Shown one piece after another: positions 1-6,612 of a DNA stretch of 11,453 nt (its first letter is position 1; every line of letters begins with the position of its first letter). This DNA comes from Euperipatoides rowelli (taxonomy: Eukaryota; Onychophora; Udeonychophora; Euonychophora; Peripatopsidae), in the NCBI GenBank assembly GCA_003024985.2, contig PXIH01S0036372.1. One strand, 5' to 3'. Position numbers and translations under genes: made by a program. Under the pieces are notes generated by a model. It was given only the letters and a program-made list of their open reading frames with translations, was not told the origin of the DNA and ran no database searches.

Positions 1-172
1 AACTAATATGATAGTGACTTGTAATGGATTTACAGTATGTATATCTTGTGTATAGGTGTATTAACACTATATATAAATTGACATATGTATATGTATAATT
101 TGTTATAAAGTTAAACTGTACAGGTTTTATGAACCTAAACTTTCATTGAATAAATTAAATTAAATTAAATAA
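1..172 (+). repeat. Possible 3' tail of another LINE, ending in an (AAATT)n tract
   Basis: The stretch ends in TTTCATTGAATAAATTAAAT followed by further ATTAA units. Its form (AATAAA-like word, then a short microsatellite) resembles the tails of the other LINE remnants in this window. There is no coding sequence to confirm it, and it could simply be AT-rich flanking DNA into which the next LINE inserted. Confidence 0.25.
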
Positions 173-173
173 T

Positions 174-1212
174 ATGGTCAGCATTGTCTATGACTTTGAA
201 AAAACCTTTGTCAATTTAGACTGCTCAAAATTCATTGAGGAATTTATAAAAATAAATCCAACGGGAAGTGTAGTATTATGGATCTTATCATTCATCAGAT
301 CTAGAGTTCATTGTGCTAGAAATAAAAATAGTGGAACATCAGTTTCAAATTCATATACACAAATGGAGTGCCTCAAAGAACTGTTCTTGGTGTTTTGATG
401 TTTGACATGTACGCATGAATGATGTGGCAAATAATATGGAATACAGACAAGTTTATAGATGACTTAACAATATTGAATGTTGTTCATAGGGGAAATAAAA
501 ATGTGCCACAAGATATGGCTAATATGATAGCTAGTGATGNAGCAAGATTGAATCTCCCATTAAATTATAATGAAGATCCCGGGAGATAAAATAAATAAAT
601 GCCATATCATCACCCATGCTACTAAAACAAAATATGAAAATTATCCTGCATTTATTGATGGAAATCAAATTGCACAGGTAAAGTATTTAAAAATTCTTGG
701 CGTGGTTATACTAAGCAGATTTGGAATTGGATATTCAGGTGGATGCAATGTTAAAAAAGGCTAACAAAGATTGGGTGCAGATCAAGATGTAATGGGGTAT
801 GTAGGTTACTGTATATACCAGTTTTATCTGACCAGTACTTGAATATGGACTGCCGGCAGGGCTTTCAATGTTAAGTAATAAACAAATTAAAAATCTAGAA
901 TCAATTCAAAAGTGTGTATTAAGAATCATAATGGGTAGGCTAATGATTATATTATCAAGGAACAATTGAGTTAAATAGAAATACTCATTCACTTACAGAT
1001 AGAAGGACATATTTAATGATTAAGTTTGCAACCAAATTTTTTGTTACTTTTCCATAATATCTACCACAAACATATGACAAAGATCCAATATAAATGACTA
1101 GAGGAGGTAAACTATACTGTATATTACCATTTTCTAGAACAATAGGCATAAAAAGTTTCCTACTGCGTACATGATTGACATCATTAACAATGAAAAAGTA
1201 TTGAATGAATAG
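174..1212 (+). pseudogene. Reverse-transcriptase pseudogene of the 174-1413 LINE
   Basis: Pieces in order: VYDFEKTFVNLD near 186-224 (motif A, catalytic Asp kept); GVPQRTVLGV near 365-394 in another frame (motif B region, normally GVPQGTVLGP); KFIDDLTIL at 449-475, where FIDD replaces the usual YADD but keeps both catalytic aspartates; KINKC and VKYLKILGVVI at about 585-710 in a third frame; PVLEYGLPAG at 832-861 and KNLESIQKCVLRIIMG at about 886-936; then DRRTYLMIKFATKFF near 995-1040 and RGGKLYCILPF near 1100-1135. At least four frameshifts and several stops separate these parts. No endonuclease domain is present. An undetermined base (n) at 540 lies inside it. Confidence 0.8.
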
Positions 1213-1413
1213 TGGTACCTTATGATTTAATTATAATCAAGCTTTTTGCCTTCTTTTTTTATATATAGTGTAAGCTGATCTATATCCTTAATTGGGCTAT
1301 GATCAGCAGATGTCAGTTGATTTAATTCAATTTTGTGTAGTCTAAGTATGAATATGTATTGTAATTAGTTTGATATTTTGTTTAATAAATATAGCCTACC
1401 AATAATAATAATA
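174..1413 (+). mobile_element. 5'-truncated, degenerate LINE (non-LTR retrotransposon)
   Basis: The element keeps the second half of a reverse-transcriptase open reading frame in three shifting frames, then a non-coding 3' part ending in AATAAATA and a short (AAT)n tract at about 1402-1413. It begins abruptly just ahead of RT motif A, which is typical of 5' truncation during target-primed reverse transcription. Frameshifts and stops show it is dead. The order of conserved blocks resembles Jockey/CR1/Rex-like LINEs of invertebrates; the clade cannot be settled by eye. The 3' boundary is inferred from the microsatellite tail, and no clear target-site duplication was seen. Confidence 0.8.
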
Positions 1414-2290
1414 GAAATATAAAAAAAACCCCAGGAAAATGTCCTGGATTGACAGGTCTTATTCAATTATCTAAAGAAAAATGTAAGGTCTTTAAATCAT
1501 ATCAGAGACAGGAATAATTTGTCAACTGGATAAAAGAAAGACAGATTTATGAAACCAGTTTGATAACAGAGCTCTAATAATCCCATCATGTTATATAATA
1601 ATTATATATCCCTTAATATAGGCCTAATAAAATGATGTAAACATAAACTTTACCCTCTTCAGTTATCCTACATGTTATCCATTTCAATCCCCCCCACCCC
1701 TCACTATCATTCTCAAAGATCTTTAAATGGTATATTTATTTCCCTATACACAATTCCAGTCATAACACAATATTTATTTTTTTATACGTTTTAATAAAAT
1801 CAAACCCAATATCCATGGATGAACTGGCTGGGAAGTGTACTCATCTATCAGTTTTTGGGAAGAGTAGATGGTCCACACACTACACAAGAGGGAGAAGGAC
1901 ATGAAAAATTTTTAGTAAAAAAATGCACTAGCCTCAAAATATTCAGAAATGACCCTGCCAACATGATGATTAAAAAAAACAAAAATGAAATGTTAACAAT
2001 AACCTAAAAAACCCAGCCCAATTTGCCAACTAGAAACATGATTTTACCAACTTTTCAGGTATTTTCCAACTTGGGGTGGGTGAAGTCCCCCCTCCTTAGC
2101 AAGGGCCCTGATCCAGCCTACAATAAACTAAGTTATAGAAATTATTAATTTTAAGCTAGAAATGGGGTTCCAATAAGCGTAATAAATTACTGCATTTTTT
2201 AGATTTGGACCGTCATTATTGGTGTACTGACAGGAGTTGTGTCAAATTTATTGAAATCGATCAAAAAAGGTTTATTTCAACTCTTGTTTA
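1414..2290. other. Unassigned AT-rich non-coding stretch
   Basis: No gene was recognised. A short stem (CCAGGA-AAATG-TCCTGG) lies near 1431-1447. A C-run occurs near 1690. Around 2070-2120 a C-rich patch reads, on the minus strand, as GGCTGGATCAGGGCCC followed by a G-run, which recalls the ends of hAT-like transposons, but no partner end was found. The longest open frame (1819-2007) has no recognisable motif. Confidence 0.5.
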
Positions 2291-2670
2291 TCTTAGGGTT
2301 GGGGCCTTGTGGGTTTAATATGTAGTAGGATTTAGGGTTACGGTAAGGTTAGGACTGTTGATTATCATAATGTTGGGGCATAGTGGATTTAATATGTAGT
2401 ACTTAGGAGTTAGGGTTCAGGGTTACGGTAAGGTTAGGACTTGGTTATCATAGGGTTGGGGCAAAGGGGTGTGGTTAATATGTAGTAGGATTTAGGGTTA
2501 CGTTAAGGTTAGGACTGTTGATTATCATATGGTTGGGGCATAGTGGGTTTAATATGTAGTACTTAGGAGTTAGGGTTACGGTAAGGTTAGGACTTGATTA
2601 TCATAGGGTTGGGGCATAGTGGGTTTAACATGTAGTAGTTTGGGTTCAGGGTTATGGTAAGGTTAGGACC
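2291..2670 (+). repeat. G-rich minisatellite A, five units of about 77 bp
   Basis: The anchor TTGGGG recurs at 2299, 2373, 2456, 2533 and 2609, giving periods of 74, 83, 77 and 76; the last unit is cut short at 2670. Each unit carries versions of TTTAATATGTAGTA, TTAGGGTT and GGTAAGGTTAGGAC. Units 1 and 3 share one spacer (GGACTGTTGATTATCATA) and units 2 and 4 another (ACTTAGGAGTTAGGGTT), so the array looks like an A-B-A-B pattern plus a diverged end unit. It contains TTAGGG words but is not a telomeric (TTAGGG)n array. Confidence 0.9.
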
Positions 2671-3227
2671 AAATAAAAAAAATAAGGCTACTATCCATTT
2701 TGATAATGAGACTAAAATGTCACTTATTGGGCCCTGGTTCTAGGCTCGTATACAGAAACAGGCCTGTTAACAATTTTGAATTGATTAATTTACTGTAGAT
2801 AAACAGTATGCTCACCTCAGTAAATATCGATAACGCCATACATGCATAGGATGGACAGATGAATGAATGTATATGCTGTCTGTTGACTCATATAAAAATT
2901 ATGTTGAGCTCTAAATATTCTGACTTGACTTCTTTTTTATTGACTTATGCAATTGAACCAATGAAAGACCGGTAAAGGCATCAGTTAAACATTAGTAGTC
3001 GTATACAATTTTCACAATTATTGTGAAAAATTGAAAATATTATACTGAAAATTATATTAATGCAAGAACTTTTTAAACTAACTATAAATAAACAAATAGA
3101 AAGAATATAAAGTAGATTTTGTTTTAAAGTAAATCTAGTTTAATAATATTCCAATTCATGGACATGTTTCGTCATTGTATTTTGGTATTTGTTTATTTCC
3201 TATTGTGATGCTGCCAAGGATAAGTAG

Positions 3228-3273
3228 TTTTTTTTTTTAAAAAAAAAAAAAGTTAATAATTTGTGTGTGTGTA
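3228..3273. repeat. Simple repeats: T11A13 palindrome and (GT)n
   Basis: A run of eleven T is followed directly by thirteen A (3228-3251), making a self-complementary tract. It is followed at about 3262 by a short GT run. These are low-complexity sequences with no further signal. Confidence 0.85.
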
Positions 3274-3592
3274 TGTTTGGGGAGAGACGTGGAAAGATCT
3301 TAGATTTTGCCTATATTTTTAGATAATTAAAAAGTACAGTGTGTTTAAAATAATAACAAATCTTGTGTATTATGGATAGATCAAATAGTGTGCTTTCATT
3401 TATTTAAATATATATACTGTATATATATTTTTTAAGAATTTCAAAAGCGATTTAACCTAATATCCCCATGCATTTGCAGATTATACTGTTAATATTGAGT
3501 GGTTCTGTAGCCTATAAATTTTACAAAATTGTATTCATGCAAAATCAGATTTAAGGAAAAGGGGGTAAACGGAGGAGAAATATGGATCTTTG

Positions 3593-3902
3593 AAGTTCAC
3601 ACACCGTCCACTTATTTTAATTTGTAAACCAAGGAAGTTTATGATGAAACTGCATCTTTTTAACAATAAGGTAAATGGACAAATATTCACATTAATGCAT
3701 GTCTAAAAAAAAAAACAGGTTCTAAATCTGTTTTTTATATTAAAATTTCGTTTGAAATGTGAAGTACAATAATAAATTTGTTCTGAAATTAGTAAATGTG
3801 TTCTAAAATGATAATGTAGAAAGTTTGGCTAAATAAAATAACTAAAATATTTATTAATACATTGTCGACAAGGTCCTAAATGTGATGGACGGTTGTGAAC
3901 TT
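3593..3902. repeat. Inverted repeat pair, possible small MITE
   Basis: The left arm AAGTTCACACACCGTCCA (3593-3610) matches the reverse complement of the right arm (3886-3902) over 17 of 18 positions with one inserted base. The arms are separated by 275 nt of AT-rich sequence. Such terminal inverted repeats suggest a non-autonomous DNA transposon of about 310 bp, but no target-site duplication is evident next to the arms. Confidence 0.4.
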
Positions 3903-4560
3903 TTACTTTGTAAAAAATATCTTCTTGTTTTTTTTTATTCTGCCAGCTTAATTAAGTTGAAGTAGCCATATAATAACCTGAAAAAAACTATCTGAGACAA
4001 TATTTCAGTACCGCTGACTTGAAAAAAAAAAAACTTCCACACTGCTAAATATGCCAACTTGGGAGAATATCATACTGTAATAAAGTTTAGAATGCCTGGT
4101 TTTGTCCCACCTTAGCCAAAATTTTGATATGTTAACATCAAAGACAGTCCATTGTTGCCGGCACAACTAGATTTGATTAGATATCATGGGTATTGTCAGC
4201 AGGCTCCCCCACTACGGGTGTGTGTGTGGGGGGGGGTGTTTGGGACTGTAGGGCCAAGGGGTGCCCACATGATCAAATTACTTAAGATACCACATTATGA
4301 GCCCCCCCCAAAAAGCTTATCAAAAATATATAAGGGATCAGTACCAGACCTCGCCTGGATTTCCTGGCCCCGGTTAGGATGTGGGGGCTGGTTGTCAGAG
4401 CATTATTGTCAAATTTGGAAATAATTTTGATTTTGCCTGGCATATAATCAGGCAAACCTAAATGTTTCATATGCATGTTAAATTGCCAGAAATGTTCACA
4501 GCCTATTTGTTCTTTGCTAAAATTTATTTGAGCAATGGTTCATATTGTTTGTGTAATCTT

Positions 4561-4886
4561 TAAACCAACCCTAAACCCTAATCCATTTTAAAAGTGAAAT
4601 AACAACGCCCCAACCCTAACCCATATAAGTGAATTAATAATTATGACCAACCCTAATCCAATTAGGTGAATCGACATTATGTCCCAACCTAATCCAGTTA
4701 ACTGAATTAATAATTATGCCCTAGCCCGAATCCAAATAAGTGAATTAAAAGCTATGACTCAATCCTAATCCAATTAACTGAATTAATAATTATTTCCCAG
4801 TCTTAATCCAATTAAGTTAATTAATAATTATGCCCTAACCCTAATCCAAATTAGTGATTTAATAATTATGCCCCAATTGAATTAGG
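4561..4886 (-). repeat. Minisatellite B, 38-bp unit, inverted relative to minisatellite A
   Basis: The anchor ATCCA recurs at 4581, 4656, 4692, 4730, 4768, 4806 and 4844. Successive steps are 75 (two units), 36, 38, 38, 38 and 38, so the period is 38 bp over about eight units. Read on the minus strand, a unit runs GGATTAGGGTTGGGGCATAA followed by TTATTAATTCAC and TTAATT. The 13-mer TTAGGGTTGGGGC is found exactly here (minus strand, 4607-4619) and in minisatellite A (plus strand, 2293-2305). Confidence 0.9.
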
Positions 4887-5766
4887 CACAAATACTGATT
4901 CTCTTACTGTAATTGGTTTAAGGTTCATGGCTGATTTATGGTTAGAACTGTAAATAAAATGTTCATATTATTTTTAGCATTTTTGCCCAAATCTATGTTT
5001 GATCGAAATATTTCGGGCAAAGCCAAGTGACTCTAAAGATTTATTATTTTTCCGAATGTGCATATACACCAATGGTTGCCCAGATTATGTGCCAGACAAA
5101 GCCCAAAATTAAACTTTTTTTTTTTTGTTTGTAATTTAAGGAAAAAAATCAATTAAGGAAAAAGCCCTGCCAATCAGGTATCGGTTTTATTCAGTAGTGC
5201 TATCCTAATATCGATTCGAATGCATGAGGATATGCTAGGAAAATGTAATTTTAATAAATAACACTTAAAATTTTTTTAATAAACAGTGGCAAAAAAGATA
5301 AAGAGGACAAATTGCATCCTTCCTGACGGCACGGAAAGGAACAACCCCAAAGGAAGATGGTTTGCAATCCTAATACAAACTGCACTGACTATCTTCAAAT
5401 AAATAACCATTTTGTCCTTCGGCACTGTCAAAATTAAAATTGGTTTAAATACAATATATTCCATTGTTAAATGTTAAGTCACCATCTCCAATTTGAAGTT
5501 TTAGAAAACTGTCAACATGAATGTCAGAGAAAATTGCAATATACTAATCACAGTACTAATATGATAAGCATTCTTATGTTCAATTCATAGATATTTTAAA
5601 ATAAAACATAATAAAATATTCCATATTATTTAATGTTAATTTTTGTTTTAATTAAAACTACTCAATTTAAAGAAAAGAACCGTAGTTATTCTATAGGCTA
5701 TTTGAAAAAGTTGCTATTATTTTAGATTATGATTTGTTGTAATGAATGTATATTTTTTCTCCTTAG
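4887..5766. other. Sec16: Unassigned stretch upstream of the 37-nt Sec16 exon
   Basis: This is presumed intron or 5' region of Sec16. It is AT-rich with T-runs near 5120 and A/T-rich tracts throughout. No convincing exon, promoter or mobile element was found. The minus-strand open frame at 5276-5464 has no recognisable motif. Confidence 0.45.
5750..5766 (+). other. Splice acceptor of the 37-nt Sec16 exon
   Basis: A T-rich tract with two cytosines (ATTTTTTCTCCTTAG) ends in AG at 5765-5766. It is one of the cleanest polypyrimidine tracts in the non-coding part of the window. It supports the exon that starts at 5767. Confidence 0.62.
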
Positions 5767-5803
5767 TGTCAAGCCCAGCTAGTTCTTCAGCTGATTCCCA
5801 TAG
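5767..5803 (+). CDS. Sec16: Sec16 37-nt upstream exon (micro-exon)
   Basis: This 37-nt segment lies between a pyrimidine-rich acceptor (TATTTTTTCTCCTTAG) and a strong donor (CATAG|GTAAGTT). Of its three frames, one has a stop (TAG) and two are open. The frame that matches the next exon begins with two bases completing a split codon, reads SSPASSSADSH, and leaves two bases (AG). These join the T at 6613 to give Ser and then TPA-Met-Val, continuing without a stop into the large Sec16 exon. Phases are therefore 1 on entry and 2 on exit. The Ser/Pro/Ala-rich content suits the disordered N-terminus. The first split codon ends in TG, so it could even be a start ATG split across an intron, but the upstream exon was not found. 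A chance arrangement is possible; transcript support is needed for certainty. Confidence 0.66.
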
Positions 5804-5881
5804 GTAAGTTCAAACTAGGTAAAGGGGGAATATTAATATAAATTATTTAAGAGGCTGAGTAGTAGCCTATATACAATAGTT

Positions 5882-6455
5882 CAGGCTTTCAGATAATTAT
5901 TCGGTGATGACTTCCATTGACTCCCAAAAATTTTAATGTGGCAGTCAAACAATTTGATTGACTGCTACAATTCTAACATGGAAGTCAAATGACTTCCATG
6001 ATGTTTTTAACCAAAAGTTCTTAAACATAGCTACCTAATAATACATAAGAATACCTAAGAGTACATTAAGAGTAGCCTACCTAAGAATACCTAATAACAC
6101 CTAAGAATACCTAATAATACATGACGACCAAACTGGCCTTTTATTATATTAGCTAATTACATCAGTGTACAATAGCTTATAGTATATCAGTGTGTATATA
6201 CAGTAGGCAGTTCTCAAAAGATTTAAAAATGCTGTTATCATTCGTAATATACTCTATATTAATATTTTTATGTTTTAAGTATATTAAATAATTATTATTG
6301 ACGACTCTAGATTTATGCTTTGACATCTTGAGAAATTATATGCCACCTAGGACATGTCTATTGACTTCCGATTGAAGGCTATAATAATTTCCCCAAGCAA
6401 TTTTTGTAAAATTAGGGCGTTAATGACGCCAAACGCCCCTTCTCTGAAAGCCTGG
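5882..6455. mobile_element. Candidate MITE (non-autonomous DNA transposon) in a Sec16 intron
   Basis: The terminal inverted repeats CAGGCTTTCAGA (5882-5893) and TCTGAAAGCCTG (6443-6454) are perfect over 12 bp. The word TAGTT sits directly before the left end (5877-5881) and one base after the right end (6456-6460), so it may be a target-site duplication. Inside the left end are two strong hairpins: GCAGTCAA/TTGACTGC (5941-5965) and an 11-bp perfect stem with a 2-nt loop (5977-6000). The right end has GGGCGT/ACGCCC (6415-6438). There is no transposase. The CAGG start recalls hAT-type ends, but the 8-bp duplication expected of hAT is not clear, so the superfamily stays open. Confidence 0.5.
6031..6123 (+). 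repeat. 10-bp tandem repeat (CTAAGAATAC-like)
   Basis: About nine imperfect units of 10-11 bp, variants of CTAAGAATAC, CTAATAATAC and CTAATAACAC, run without a break. They lie inside the candidate MITE and are absent from the rest of the window. Confidence 0.8.
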
Positions 6456-6586
6456 TAGTTATATTATTTAATTATTCATAAGGTTATTTGCATATGTGTT
6501 TTCTTTATTATAAAAAAATAACACACACATGAATACTTATGCACACCCACATTAAAAACAGTAGCCTACATATAGTATATGTAATA

Positions 6587-6612
6587 GTTTATTTTTATTT
6601 TATTTAAATTAG
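6587..6612 (+). other. Splice acceptor of the large Sec16 exon
   Basis: A T-rich tract (TTTATTTTTATTTTATTTAAAT) leads to TAG at 6610-6612. Choosing this acceptor makes TACTCCAGCAATGG the exon start and brings the 37-nt exon into frame. Confidence 0.68.

Larger units (their letters stand above)
2671..4560. other. Unassigned AT-rich stretch between the two minisatellites
   Basis: No gene was recognised. It holds homopolymer and dinucleotide runs (T11A13 at 3228-3251, GT run near 3262-3273, G-run near 4228), two AT-rich hairpins (3006-3033; 3406-3430), an inverted repeat (3593-3902), and a perfect 8-bp stem TTTGCCTG/CAGGCAAA at 4432-4456. The open frame at 4152-4424 is driven by G- and C-runs and shows no domain. 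Confidence 0.5.
5804..6612 (+). other. Sec16: Sec16 intron, phase 2, 809 nt
   Basis: The intron runs from GTAAGTT at 5804 to a T-rich acceptor ending in AG at 6611-6612. Most of it is taken up by a MITE-like insertion (5882-6455). The rest is AT-rich and shows no open frame of note. The extent depends on the 37-nt exon being real; if it is not, the acceptor at 6612 still stands and the donor lies further upstream. Confidence 0.62.

Noticed and set aside
1819-2007. 62-codon plus-strand open frame
   Set aside because: No recognisable domain, no splice or translation context, and normal length for a chance frame; the flanks look like repeat debris.
2060-2120. hAT-like end (GGATCAGGGCCC followed by a G-run on the minus strand)
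   Set aside because: The resemblance is only to a loose pattern; no opposite end or duplication was found.
2291-2670. Interstitial telomeric repeat
   Set aside because: TTAGGG words are present but embedded in a 77-bp unit; there is no continuous (TTAGGG)n.
4152-4476. Overlapping plus- and minus-strand open frames of 90 and 64 codons
   Set aside because: Both are driven by G- and C-runs that suppress stops; the translations are low-complexity with no family resemblance.
4561-4886. CRISPR array
   Set aside because: Repeats are contiguous 38-bp tandem units without unique spacers, and the genome is eukaryotic.
5284-5431. CAGTGGC near 5284 and GGCACTG near 5421 as hAT-like transposon ends
   Set aside because: The arms match only loosely past seven bases and no 8-bp target duplication flanks them.
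5276-5464. 62-codon minus-strand open frame
   Set aside because: Hydrophobic but without a known motif; likely chance in AT-rich DNA. Its ends contain loosely similar GTGCCG words, not a clear repeat.
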